Shown: positions 53,261 to 63,711 of the stretch, piece by piece
Numbering within the stretch: the stretch's first letter is position 1
Layout: each line of letters begins with the position of its first letter
DNA from: Selaginella moellendorffii
Lineage: Eukaryota > Streptophyta > Lycopodiopsida > Selaginellales > Selaginellaceae
DNA: 64,000 bases
Reading direction: 5' to 3'
NCBI RefSeq assembly: GCF_000143415.4
Contig: NW_003314307.1
Coordinates: forward strand, 1,034,952 to 1,098,951
Program-made: the position numbers and the translations under genes
Notes under the pieces: model-generated
Seen by the model: the letters and a program-made list of their open reading frames with translations, nothing else
Databases searched by the model: none
Told to the model about the DNA's origin: nothing

Positions 53261-54472
53261 ATGGGGCTTTCGTCAACGATGGCTATGGCAGCGCTCTCCC
53301 GGCTCTTTCTTCCCTGTGCGCTGCTGCTCATCCCTCTAATCCTCTACTTCCAGTGTAGCTTGCCCTCCCTCAACCTCGCGGCCGCGCCCAAGAGCTCGAA
53401 TTTGGCCCAGAATCGCCGCTTTTCGGCCGGCATGTTCTTGATCGATCGAGGTACGTCGCTGCTCCACAGCTGGAGCGACGAGGAGCTCTTCGATCGCGCC
53501 ATGGCGATGCACAACGCCACCGCACTGCCAGAGCAAATCCATTCGCCAAGATTGTTGGGTGTGAGTCATAAAATCTTCAAGAAATTCGAGAATGATTTGG
53601 GTGTCACCAGCGCCGCCAACGCCGCCACCGCCGCCGCCGCCGCGCCGCCGGTTTCCAAGGTAGCGTTTCTCTTCCTAACGACTGGGGCGATCCCATTCGA
53701 GCCGCTGTGGAATCGATACTTCCGCGGGCACGAGGATCTCTACAACATCTACGTCCACGCCGATCCCTTCCAGTTCCGGGCATTCAATCGCAGCAGCGCC
53801 TTTTGGGGGCGGATGATCCCCAGCGACAGGACCGAGCGAGGAGCTCCATCGCTCGTCCTGGCCATGAAAAGGCTCCTCGCAAACGCGCTCGTCGACGATC
53901 CCGAGAACCAATTCTTCGCCATGATCTCCGACAGCTGCATCCCTCTCCACGGGTTCCACAGGCTCCACAAGCGACTGGCAGCGTCGCCGCGCAAGAGCTT
54001 CCTGGAGATCATCACGCAATCGGACCTCCTCTGGTCGCGATACAACGCCCGCGGCGAGGGATCCATGCTTCCGGAGCTCCAATTCGGGGAATTCGCGGTG
54101 GGATCGCAGTGGTTTGTGGTGACCCGCGATCACGCGCGACTGCTGGTGGGCGAGCGGCGGCTGTGGAACAAATTCCGGGCGCCCTGCCTGCCCGAATTCG
54201 CGGCCTCCTCGTGCTACACCGAGGAGCACTACTTCTCGACCGTCATGAGGGTCGAGGATCAAGCCGGGAGCCATGGATTCACGCTCACGAATGTGAAATG
54301 GGCCGAGAACAACGATGGGCATCCCACCATGTACCGCGCCGAGGAGATCGATCTAGGGTTCCTCCACGGGCTGCAGGAGGAGAGCGATGGGCGATTCATG
54401 TTCGCGCGCAAGTTCCATGCCGACTGCCTCGACCCTCTCTTGAGGTACGCCGACGCCCTCCTCAAGCACTGA
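53261..54472 (+). CDS. GT14-family glycosyltransferase (core-2/I-branching, BC10-like)
   Basis: Intronless, 403 residues, type II Golgi membrane protein. The N-terminus has an anchor (LSRLFLPCALLLIPLILYF). The catalytic domain starts KVAFLFLTTGAIPFEPLWNR and continues YNIYVHADPFQFRAFNRSSA, FWGRMIPSDRTERGAPSLVL, NQFFAMISDSCIPLHGFHRL, VGSQWFVVTRDHARLLVGER, SSCYTEEHYFSTVM and FTLTNVKWAENNDGHPTMYR. This is the DUF266/GT14 pattern of plant BC10-like enzymes, related to animal beta-1,6-GlcNAc transferases; the plant acceptor is not known with certainty (wall or arabinogalactan glycans are likely). ATG 53261 is the first in frame. TTAGGGTTT occurs about 170 bp upstream. Confidence 0.9.
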   Translation: MGLSSTMAMAALSRLFLPCALLLIPLILYFQCSLPSLNLAAAPKSSNLAQNRRFSAGMFLIDRGTSLLHSWSDEELFDRAMAMHNATALPEQIHSPRLLGVSHKIFKKFENDLGVTSAANAATAAAAAPPVSKVAFLFLTTGAIPFEPLWNRYFRGHEDLYNIYVHADPFQFRAFNRSSAFWGRMIPSDRTERGAPSLVLAMKRLLANALVDDPENQFFAMISDSCIPLHGFHRLHKRLAASPRKSFLEIITQSDLLWSRYNARGEGSMLPELQFGEFAVGSQWFVVTRDHARLLVGERRLWNKFRAPCLPEFAASSCYTEEHYFSTVMRVEDQAGSHGFTLTNVKWAENNDGHPTMYRAEEIDLGFLHGLQEESDGRFMFARKFHADCLDPLLRYADALLKH

Positions 54473-54557
54473 GGAAGAAGGGCGAATATTCCAAGCCTGG
54501 GAGAATATTCCGGGCTTGACCATGTCTGACCATGTTTGACCTGCGACTTAGTGAGCT

Positions 54558-56199
54558 TTAGAGCTTTTGGAGGAGGGTGATGCCCAGCGCGATGGAGAGG
54601 AAGGTAGCGATGGAGATGCCAAAGATGCCGGCGAGGATTCCCGGGACGATCAAGCTCGTCCAGCCTTTGGCGGTGGCCATTCCAGCGGCGGTCGTGGGGC
54701 CGCCGACGTTGGCGTTGGAAGCGAGCAGGAGCAAACGCTTCTCCACTCCCAGGAGCTTCCCGACTCCCAGGACGATGAGCAAATGGACTCCAATCTGGAC
54801 GACGCAGAAGAGGAAGAGCGATGGAGCGGTGGCGAGCACGGAGCGAATGCTCCCACTGGCACCCACTGTCGCGAAGAAAACCTGGGGATGATCGAAAAAA
54901 AGCGATGGTAATCGAGAGAGGAAGGTTGCTTTACCTGCATGAGGAGGAGAGCGAGGCCTTGGCCAGTCGATACCAGCGGGCCGAGACGTGATGGAAACAT
55001 CGTTGCCAGGATCACGGCCAGGGCTGTGATCACCGCCATGCTTCCACTGCGATATCCGATAATGTTGGAGCACCACACTCCCGCCGAGCACACTCCGGCC
55101 GATATAGCCAGCGCAAAGGATGCCTCGAGCACTTTGATCTCGGCTTTCTCGTTCTTGCTTTCGGGAGAAGTAGCTGCGGAAGAACTCTCTGCAAGGATCA
55201 AGAAGAAAGTTAGAGAACACAACGATGAACTATTCTCGAGACCTGTTTTTTCTTCGGCTGGAATGGAAGATGCCAGTGCGAAGAGCGTCGTGAAGTACAC
55301 GGCACAGATCAAGTTGTCAGCCGCGAGACCGGATGCTACCACCGACGGCGATGCTCCGAGTGCCTCCGAGACAGCAACGTAGTTCACGGCTGTAAACTAG
55401 TCAGGAGCCACGATCGATTCATCGAGTCGAGTCGATATGATCGATCGACTGCAGCAGCAGTAGAATAAGCAGGAAAAATCTCTTTTTTTTTTCTTCTTTA
55501 CCTCCACCAATGTGCCTGCTCATGAGCGCCGCAGCAATCTTCCATCCATCGGTGCCCAGGCCTGTCAATGGAACGAGCTTCATGGCCACCAAAGTTCCTA
55601 TGATCGTTGCCACTGCCACCAAATCGTTTTCTCTTTTAGATCGTAAGAGAGCATTGAAAGAAGAAAGAATCGCGTACCTGAGCCAAGGAGGAAGACGAGG
55701 AGGAGGCGACCAGTGGAAGTGAGAACACGCTTCATGTCCGCCGAGAAGAGCAGCAGTGGAATCGCGAGAGGCAGCAAGAAGGCATTGACAGTGCCATAGA
55801 CTGACGATTCCGTGGCAAGGATCCCCAGATTGCTGGAAAAGAGCGCGAAGAGAGTGCTTACCAGCGCGCCGCTCAGTGCGCTCCCCCATTTGGTGTTTCT
55901 CTCGGACCTGGTGAAATATTTCCTAAGAACCCTACTCGTCGGGACCAGGGCGGCGGATCTTACCAGAGGCCAAATGCGCCCGATGCCAGCAGCACTGACC
56001 ACGTCTTCCACGCATCCAAGTGTGGATCGCTCGCTACCACGATCGAATGGGAAGCAGCAGCAGCAATCCGGGAAATCCGACGCGATCCGTTCTGGATCGA
56101 TGCGCTCTGCCGCGGCCGCCACTGGTGCTGGAAGGATCGCTTGGCATGGATTAGATCGCTAGTCGCGGATCTGGCGGAGATCGGAGATGCTAGAAGCAT
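54558..56199 (-). CDS. DUF819 (YjcL-like) integral membrane protein, probably plastid targeted
   Basis: Several exons. ATG 56199 begins MLLASPISARSATSDL, a Ser/Arg-rich transit-like leader; an in-frame GTG at 56226 is not used. The mature part starts ASDPHLDAWKTWSVLLASGA and joins across an intron at FGLW/SERNTKWGSALSGALVS. Multiple membrane segments follow: SSVYGTVNAFLLPLAIPLLL, SADMKRVL, MKLVPLTGLGTDGWKIAAAL, SRHIGGGINYVAV-like, AVSEALGASPSVVASGLAAD and SNANVGGPTTAAGMATAKGW, ending in LSIALGITLLQKL. This is the DUF819 family, shared by bacteria and plants, with no proven substrate; the fold suggests a secondary transporter. It is divergent from the ZCCHC8 gene over 77 bp. Confidence 0.88.
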
Positions 56200-56276
56200 A
56201 GTTTCTAGAAGAATCAAAAGGGCCACAGTATGTTTAAAAGGAGTTTCTATTTAGGGTTCTTATTCTAGGGTTCTTC
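56200..56276. promoter_or_regulatory. 77-bp divergent promoter between DUF819 and ZCCHC8 genes
   Basis: The start codons of the two genes are only 77 bp apart. The interval contains TTTAGGGTTC and CTAGGGTTC (telo-box-like) and TTTAAAAG. Transcription start sites or part of the promoter may lie inside the leaders or coding regions. Confidence 0.5.
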
Positions 56277-57997
56277 ATGGATTTGGTCCCGGAACCGGAA
56301 GAAGGTGAGATTGGCGTCGAGGAAGTGGCTGTGAGGCACGAGACTGCTGCCGCGACAGTCGATTCAATAGAATCGGAGATAGCATCGTTGGATGCTGCGA
56401 AAGATGGAGCTTGTGATGATATCATCGATTTGGCCTCCGAGGAGGATATGGATTGTTCCGATGATCCAGTATTGCCTCAAGGTATCCTTTCTAGAGCGTT
56501 TTGGTATCTTTATTTCGGAATTCCTGACTTGAGCTATAGCAAACTCCCGGAAAAGAAAATCCATCTCACGCGCGGACGATGGAGCATCTGTTCAAGTGAC
56601 TTACACCAAACTTTCGAGGTTCTTTTTTGTCTTTTCCTTCTTTTCTTCTGCCGTTCTCATGTAGGAGTTTGTGAGCAGGAAAAGCCAAAAGAAACTGCAA
56701 GAGGTTTTACTGCATTGGTCTGAATGGCATGCTGCACAAGTAAGCGAACCAAATGTGGATTTTTTCTCTCTCTCTCTAATTTGTTGGATTTCCTACAGAG
56801 CTTTGAAGATGATGAAGTACGAGAAGGCGGCACGGAAACGTATTTCCCAGCTCTGTCAGTAGGGAAAACTAAAATGGTTAATTTTTTTGTTTCAAGTTTT
56901 CGTTTCCTTGAAGTTTACTTAAGTTCGATTCTCTGCAGAACTTTTGGGAAGACAAGCCCTCAAGACGAGCTTGTGTTCTCGAAGAGAGACAAACGGAAGT
57001 CCCTCTGTATGATCGTGGATGTAGTGCCGTTTTGCAGCCTCTGGAGTTTCTTTCGGATCAAGGGTATAAAAATTAGTGCTGGTTACGATTTTAGTCGTAA
57101 CGACTCATGCTTGGCAGATTCATTTTGGCGAAACAGGCACTTGGAGATTCCGGACGAGGCATCGAGGTGTTTTAACTGCGGCTCCTACAGCCATGCTCTC
57201 AGGGATTGCCAGAGACAGCGGGATATGTCTGCTATCAACAGCGCTCGTAAGCTTTTCATGTCAAGAAAAGGAGGGTCCAACACTCCTTCTCGCCGCTACT
57301 ACGAGAGCACTCCAAATGGGAAGTTTGACGACATCAAACCCGGGTCGCTGCTGAGCGAAACCAGACGGTCCCTGGGGATTGGAGTACGTTTTCGTGGTTT
57401 TAGATAAGATTTATCCTTATTCCTTGTGCGCAGGAGAAAGACCCGCCTCCGTGGCTTCAGCGAATGCGAGAAATCGGCTATCCTCCTGGATATATGGGTA
57501 TGCTCTCTTTTGACGATAGTTTATAGCTCTTTTAAAACGGTACCTCCTTTCCAGCTACCGAGACAGACGAGGACGAACCGTCTGGACTCATCATGTTTGG
57601 AGAGGACAATCCTTTATCTTTCACGGAGGATGGAGAGATAATCGAAGCGAAGCCACCATCCTCAACGTCCCAGAAGATGACAGTCGAGTTCCCTGGCATC
57701 AACGCACCCATTCCAGAAGACGCAGACAAGAGACTCTGGTCTCGGAGCCCCAGAGAAGCGGTGGCTCAGCACAGATCCTTGTCCGACAGTAGGAGGAGAA
57801 GGTCTCGATCTGATGATTACTTGACACCTCCTGGAGAAAAATCTCCCGCTCGTGATCGTGACCGAGACCGGGACCGCGACCGAGATCGCCACTCTTCCCG
57901 ACATTCGCCATCTTTGTCCGGCCGACGAGAGCGGAGCAGTGCATGGGCCCAAGCTGAAGCTGCTCTGGATTCGGTTCGATCCAGCTACAGAAAGTAG
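56277..57997 (+). CDS. ZCCHC8-like zinc-knuckle and PSP-domain protein
   Basis: Nuclear RNA-surveillance/splicing-linked protein. ZCCHC8 is the scaffold of the animal nuclear exosome targeting complex, and plants have related PSP-domain zinc-knuckle proteins. Several exons from ATG 56277: an acidic N-terminus (DLVPEPEEGEIGVEEVAV); a segment KLSRKSQKKLQEVLLHWSEW; the CCHC knuckle CFNCGSYSHALRDC; then SRRYYESTPNGKFDDIKPGS, LLSETRRSLGIG and, after an intron, EKDPPPWLQRMREIGYPPGY, which is the PSP domain. The C-terminal part has PLSFTEDGEIIEAKPPSS, VEFPGINAPIPEDADKRLW and an Arg-Asp repeat tail (RDRDRDRDRDRDR), ending SVRSSYRK. Not every exon border between 56480 and 57120 was fixed. Confidence 0.85.
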
Positions 57998-58806
57998 GAA
58001 GACAGCAACCTTTTGTAACAGCAACAGCCGAGGTACTTTACTTTCCTCTTCGTCAAGTTTCCCAAAGCTCTTACACATATTTCTATGGCAGAAAAAGAAG
58101 CATTTGATAGACGCCAAAGCCTGGCATGGCGGTCTCCCCGTGGTCAAGTATCGGCCCCGCCACTTTGATGCGCACTTAGGTGATTTGTATCATATCAGCT
58201 TTATCCACTACACACAGCTGCACGATAAACTATCATGTAGACATCCTGGGTACGTTGTTCCTTTTCTTTCTTGCTCTTGTAGCTCTAGCTTAGTAGCTAA
58301 TGGATTGCTGATCTCTGGGGTGATCATGAGGCAGTAACTGGGAACCAGTGCTCGTTCGCTGGTGGGGTCTGGCGTTCCTTTTGCTCCTTGATGATTGCCC
58401 GCCGTGGTACACCCGGGTACGTAGACTGTGATTTTCCGTACGTGGTAGAGGTGGTCGGGTGAGTGGGCGGCACACACTGGAAGGATCCTCTCGCAGGAAC
58501 TTCGCTATTGGCAGAATATTCAGGAACACGGAAAGAGCGTTACAGCGAAGGAATCCCTCCGGAGAAGTCGATGGTCGCGGGAAAGAGCAGAAGTTAAGGT
58601 GGTGATTAGCGCACGAGTATGGAAGGATTGTGGGATAAGTAGTGGGGAGTTGTCGGCTTCACACACAGGGAATGGGGGGAGTTATAGAACTTCTTTCTCT
58701 ACACTTGGGGGTGGGCTCCTCCCTCCTCCCTTTCCAAGTTGCAAAGCAAAGCGGAGCAAAGTAAGATGCTCCTCCACGATCTCGAGTCTGAAGCTTGAAG
58801 GCTGAA
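57998..58806. other. 3' region of ZCCHC8-like gene and upstream region of GDU gene
   Basis: No second gene is supported. Plus-strand stretches around 58077-58340 and minus-strand frames around 58208-58529 lack recognisable domains. The part after about 58600 is probably promoter. Confidence 0.35.
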
Positions 58807-58836
58807 AGAGAGATAGAGAGAGAGAGAGAGAGAGAA
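58807..58836. repeat. (GA)n tract in the GDU promoter or leader
   Basis: GA-rich run of about fifteen units, 820 bp upstream of the GDU start. GAGA tracts are common in plant 5' regions. Confidence 0.8.
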
Positions 58837-59055
58837 AGCTCTAAACTACTGCGAAGAGACGAGAGATGAAGACGAGCAAGCTTCGCAAAGCCAGCTAAAG
58901 CTACAGGTGAGTTTTTCTCCCTTGAGCAGACAAATTCCAGCTTTGGTTTCGAGTAATCATACTGATCACTGTTGTTGCGTTGCTGCTGGATATAAATCCG
59001 CCTTGCAGGTGTCTGTGGTCGTGGTTCTGGAAAGGGAAAAAAGGAAAGAGAGAAA

Positions 59056-59190
59056 ATGGTGTCTGGCTGTGAGGATTATACATCCTCACATCATCATCGC
59101 TCCACCACCACCAGCACCACCCCAGGCAATTTCTCTATACACACCTCGCTTCTACTTCTTCCAGTTAGCTTTGCGTTTCTTCTTGAGTAG
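59056..59190 (+). CDS. Upstream ORF in the GDU leader
   Basis: ATG 59056 opens a 44-codon frame with an HHH and Thr/Ser-rich start (YTSSHHHRSTTTSTTPG) and a hydrophobic end, stopping at TAG 59188. It matters only if the transcript starts upstream of it; a possible leader intron (GTGAGT at 58907) precedes it. Translation is not shown. Confidence 0.25.
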   Translation: MVSGCEDYTSSHHHRSTTTSTTPGNFSIHTSLLLLPVSFAFLLE

Positions 59191-59600
59191 ACGAGAGCGT
59201 TTTCGTGCTGCTGCTTCATCTTGGTTTTATCTCGTCTGTGTGATCTCATCGGTTGCGTGCTTAATTGTCGGGATCTAGTTTGATTCTTCTTTCTTTCTTC
59301 GTCGCTGAGCCTCTTCTTCGCAGAGAGGCTCTGTTTTTTTGTGATCAGTCTCCTCTTTCGTCTCCCTTGTTGTTGGAGTGCTACAAGACAAGCTCGTTCA
59401 GTTACGAAGAGAATATATTTCTGGGTAGCTGCGCTGCTTGAGTTTTGATTTTATCCCTCTCTGTACACACACACTCGAGGTGGAGCGTTTTATTCTTTTC
59501 CGCTAGAGCGAGAGGTGTGGTTTTCCAAAAGAGTCATCGTCTTCCTTTACCCCTTGCTTCGAGCCTGGAAACGCTCGCCGATGATCTCCTGGATTCCTGC

Positions 59601-59690
59601 ATGAGTGTCTCACGTCTCAAGCTTGAGTCTCTCCCTTTTCTCTTCGCTCCAAAGGATGACAAGATCTCAAGGTGCTGGTGCTACTACTAA
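59601..59690 (+). CDS. Upstream ORF overlapping the GDU start codon
   Basis: ATG 59601 reads 29 codons (MSVSRLKLESLPFLFAPKDD...) and stops at 59688-59690, 35 bases past the GDU ATG at 59656 in another frame. Ribosomes starting here would miss the main start, so it may lower GDU translation. Inferred from the sequence only. Confidence 0.3.
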   Translation: MSVSRLKLESLPFLFAPKDDKISRCWCYY

Positions 59691-60312
59691 TCCTCTTCCA
59701 GGTGCGAGCGTCCATCACAACTTCTACCTCGAAGACTCTCGAGCCGGCGCCGCAAGCTCTCGAGCTGGCGCTGCCAACTCTCGCTGCAACAAGCAGACGA
59801 TCAACGCCGGTGACAATCCATGCCGCTTCCAGTCGCCACTTCCGTACATGCTCGCCGGCCTCGCGGCCATGGTTTTGCTCGTCGTCATCTCGCTTATGAT
59901 CCTGGCGTGCTCATATCTCCGGGGCTACTTCTCCGATTCGAATGGTGGCTCCGGTGGTTCTTCCGGTTCTTCCTCGGCTCCAGGCAGCGATCCCGAGAAT
60001 CCCAAGGCAGCGAGCTTGCAAGCCTTGCACAACGGATTTGCGGCTTCTCCCGAGAAGATTGTAGTCATCCTGGCGGGGCAGGACAAGCCCACGCATCTGG
60101 CTCAGCCGATCCAGGTGACGAACAAGCTCGATCTCGATCGGTCCTCGTCTGCCAGTGAAGGTGACGAGGATGGCGATGCACAAAAAGGAGATCGAGACGA
60201 GAAGAACTCAAAGAGGAAGAAGAAGAAGAACGCTTCCTCCTCCTCTTCGTCTCTGGAAGATGATTCATCCAGCAATGACGTCGATTCGCAACAGGTATAC
60301 GACCGAGTTTAA
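59656..60312 (+). CDS. GLUTAMINE DUMPER (GDU) homologue
   Basis: Small single-pass membrane protein; Arabidopsis GDU proteins stimulate amino-acid export and act with the ubiquitin ligase LOG2. ATG 59656 (MTRSQGAGATT) gives 218 residues; the earlier in-frame codon at 59605 is GTG. Diagnostic parts: CRFQSPLPYMLAGLAAMVLL with the membrane helix continuing VVISLMILACSYLRGYF, and the VIMAG-like box EKIVVILAGQDKPTHLAQP after the helix. Here Met of VIMAG is Leu (VILAG). The C-terminal part is longer than I recall for Arabidopsis proteins and very Ser/Lys/Asp-rich (KRKKKKNASSSSSS). The leader contains upstream ORFs. Gene family call is firm. Confidence 0.88.
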   Translation: MTRSQGAGATTNPLPGASVHHNFYLEDSRAGAASSRAGAANSRCNKQTINAGDNPCRFQSPLPYMLAGLAAMVLLVVISLMILACSYLRGYFSDSNGGSGGSSGSSSAPGSDPENPKAASLQALHNGFAASPEKIVVILAGQDKPTHLAQPIQVTNKLDLDRSSSASEGDEDGDAQKGDRDEKNSKRKKKKNASSSSSSLEDDSSSNDVDSQQVYDRV

Positions 60313-61433
60313 AGTTTGATTCCCGGAAAAATCTGGATCCATAAAGAAGAAAATTCCACAACACAGGGATAGTTCTCTTCGTCTTGATCGTAGCTGTGTC
60401 ACGATTGTACGGCATTTTGAGCCTAGTACTGCCGGGTTTTAATCTTTTGTGGTGGTGTGTATTTTTTTTTTTCAATTTCATTTCCTTCGATCATACATTT
60501 CTTCACACAAGACCTGGAAAAAATCAAAAGGCATGAATCGACCATGTACGGAATACGTTAAAAGTGGCAGCGAATCATGCGTTGGAAATGGGACTTGCCT
60601 GTCAGATTTATGGTTTGGTTGTTCATGCAGGTGTGATGTGCAAAACCCCACGGCATGGCTCACATTTTTATTTCTCTCTCTGCCACGAACGGTTGATCGG
60701 TCAGAACGAGATCTCCGTACGGAAATAGGAATGATGAAAACTTGATCAATCTTTGAGGAACAACTCTTCCGTTCTTATTCAGAAAATTCTTATCAAAAAA
60801 TTATTGTACGCTCCGCTCCTTCTTTACGAATATGAACTTATCCATTCATCATGATCTCCAGAAACCATAGTGTATATTACTTGTCGGGCAAATACTGTGC
60901 TAAGTTTAAAATGTAAAGGAGCTCTGGTTTTACTTCTTTCTTCTTGAAAGCATTGCTCTCGAATAAATCCCATTGAAACCACAACAAAAGAATAAAGTTA
61001 ATATAAGATTTACAATGATTACTTCAAGTCTTCCTCAATCGAGAATCTTTATTTTTATCTTAATCTAATGTTCCACTATCCCATTTTTTAAACGATAATA
61101 TATTCTATCTCATTTCTATCTTGCAAGATGCAAGCTAATCACACTGTTCACACTGCAAACTACTTCAAGTTTTTTTCTTGTCACCGAGGTAAGTTTAAAC
61201 CGAATATTAAGATTTTAAAAGTAATATAAACTAAACTAATTCTTAGGTATTGTCTACACACTTAGTTTGTATTTTTCTTAATGTTAACCTTATCTATATA
61301 ATTGATTTAAAAAATTATTATTTTAATGCTTAGATATGCTATAAATAAATATAATATAAATTTTTTATGGTTTATAATATAATAATTTTTTAAGTTTTGT
61401 ACGCCTTTTCTCTTTTCCCTTTTCTCTCTCTTG
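60313..61433. other. AT-rich intergenic, no gene
   Basis: GDU 3' region and then AT-rich DNA with no supported gene or recognised repeat. Confidence 0.3.
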
Positions 61434-61844
61434 CTACAATAGTAGTACAACACTATATTTTTTAAAGAATACTAGAAATGAAATATAGGTTCTTCCAAGT
61501 GTTTCATTTACAATCATATAGTTAAGCAATAGCATGCCACTTGTATTTCTTATAGAGTTGCCTTTTACAATTATTAGATTTGGATGACAAGCGTCATACA
61601 CCTCCATCTGCCAACCATACATTTCAGTTTCCATGTAATAGTAAGTAGGCTTTGACCACCAACATTCATATGAAGTCCAATCTGCTACAGAGTTTTCATT
61701 CCATATAGCATGACACCAAAACATAGTTGTACATACGGATCTACACTCTACTTGAACTGGTGAGCCTACTGAATTGATTACATGCACACCTTTGTTGTCA
61801 CAATCAGTTATAATAATCACAATATAAAGAATTGCTAAGAACAT
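61434..61844 (-). CDS. Small Cys/Trp-rich secreted protein, possibly S1 (self-incompatibility)-like
   Basis: ATG 61844 opens a 136-residue frame in AT-rich DNA. A hydrophobic leader (MFLAILYIVIIITDC) is followed by GVHVINSVGSPVQVECRS, TTMFWCHAIWNENSVADWTS and YGWQMEVYDACHPNL. The VxxxNxxxxxxxVxCxS opening and TxFWCxxxW block resemble the plant self-incompatibility S1/SPH family, but the usual middle segment between them is missing, so it is either a divergent member or decayed. Strong AT bias and isolation make expression doubtful. Confidence 0.4.
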   Translation of the reverse strand: MFLAILYIVIIITDCDNKGVHVINSVGSPVQVECRSVCTTMFWCHAIWNENSVADWTSYECWWSKPTYYYMETEMYGWQMEVYDACHPNLIIVKGNSIRNTSGMLLLNYMIVNETLGRTYISFLVFFKKYSVVLLL

Positions 61845-63711
61845 TAAAAGACTGTTAGTAATATACTGAATCTATCTATTTATTATTATAAGTACAATAA
61901 TATCATATAAATGAGAAAGCTGCTTGAGGATAAATGATTTTAGATGTGCTAGATATGTAAAGGTCCTAGTTCATTTTATAATGTTACAATAATTTCTATT
62001 GCCTAAAATATAGTCAAACTAAAAATAATTTTAGTGATTTTTACCATGTTTTACACTTTAAAGTATTGATAACATAATTCTATTTTCTATATTTTATAAA
62101 TATAATATAATATAATATTATAATATAATTCTATCCCAATGCTACACAATCCTCATCTACAAAATCTCTCAATTCTAGGACAACTAGCTCTTCTAGTGGG
62201 GTGTTTTCTTTAGGTGTTAAATTTTTAGTCTAGAAACCACTTGCCTATTCAGGAATATAGGATTTTCTTTAATCCAATATACTCTTAAACTTTTCTCTAA
62301 TCAAGTTTATTCATAAATAAGTAAATTTCAGATGAGGATTAGGGTGTGGATATAGTTTACAAAATTCGTCCTTACTACATCTTAGATAGATTTCTAAAGG
62401 TCCCACACACATTGAGACTGAAATAGTTTTGAATATCATCCTTCTTCAACCACACTCTTTAATATAGTTCTAGACTATTTCCATTGGGGAGTTTTTATAG
62501 ACAATGAGAGTGGATCAAGAGTAAAAAGATCACAACTCACACTTAGACTTTTGGTCTTTACTTTACTGCTTAATGTTTATAACATGACCTTTCTCTAATG
62601 TGGCTGTAGAATTTATTCCCACCACCAAGTAGCTTATGTTGAATATCTTGTATTATTATATTTAAACCTGATTTAAATTTACGTTATTATATATTTATTC
62701 ATTAAATAAAAATTTAGTCTAAATTAAATTATTGAAATGTTCTTTTCTCACTTTTTTTTTGTTTATAATATTTCCTAGTCCTGAAAATATCGCCTATTGA
62801 TTTTTTTTGTATTATTATTATTTGACATATTATTAAAATAAAAAACAATATTTAAGATAATATTATTATTTATTTTTCTAAATTTTCCAAAGAAAATCAA
62901 GCTTTTCTACAAAATGCAACAAATTATTTTAATATTAATTTATAATATATATATATTTTTATTAATATGCTTGCTATAAATTTATCAATCACACTACTCA
63001 ATAAGTAGTAGATATCATAAGTGTAAAATTTTTAAATGCATGTTTTTCAATCAATGTATACTAAATCAACAACTTTATGAAAACACTTAATTAACATATC
63101 CAAAAAAAGAAAAAAAATCCTCAAGTAACTAATATAAGTAATTATTAATAAGGTGAGATATAGAAAAGGAATTAAAGAAGATAAGTTTCACTAAATGCAT
63201 ATTCTATTAGATGAACAGTAATATGTGGTAAAAAACATTAAAAACTAGTTATTTATTTCCTGATGTAAAAGTCTTTATTATTACTAATATTTATTTTTAA
63301 GCTTTATTACTTAAGCTAAGGGGTAAAGATAATATATATAAATCATATTTTATTAAATTCTACTAATTATAATTTGAATTTATAAAATTCAACAACAATT
63401 ATTAAAACATAAAAAAAAATTTGCAAGCATAACAGTAGCAAGGAGAGACATGCAGCAAAAAACTCATTGCATTGCATTCTTGCTTCTTGATGCCAGATTA
63501 TAAACAATAGATGCATATTGATTAGTAGCGATCAGGACTAATCGTAACGCCGGCAGCCTGCAAGAGCGGCCATTTAAGATGACAACTGAGCAAAAAGTCT
63601 CACAAGGAACAACATTAATGCCCACTCTGCTGGAGACTGGCAACGCGTTCCACCCAGTTTATAAGCCGATCTCTCGATCAAAATCCCCAAGTGCTCCACT
63701 CTTTCATTCAT
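61845..63711. other. AT-rich intergenic, then promoter of the glycine-rich protein gene
   Basis: No gene recognised over 1.8 kb of very AT-rich sequence. Composition becomes balanced after about 63,480, where the promoter and leader of the next gene should lie; TTTATAAGCC near 63657 could be a TATA box. Confidence 0.35.

Noticed and set aside
53707-54519. Second-frame ORF of 270 residues within the GT14 gene
   Set aside because: Arg/Pro-rich shadow of a GC-rich coding exon.
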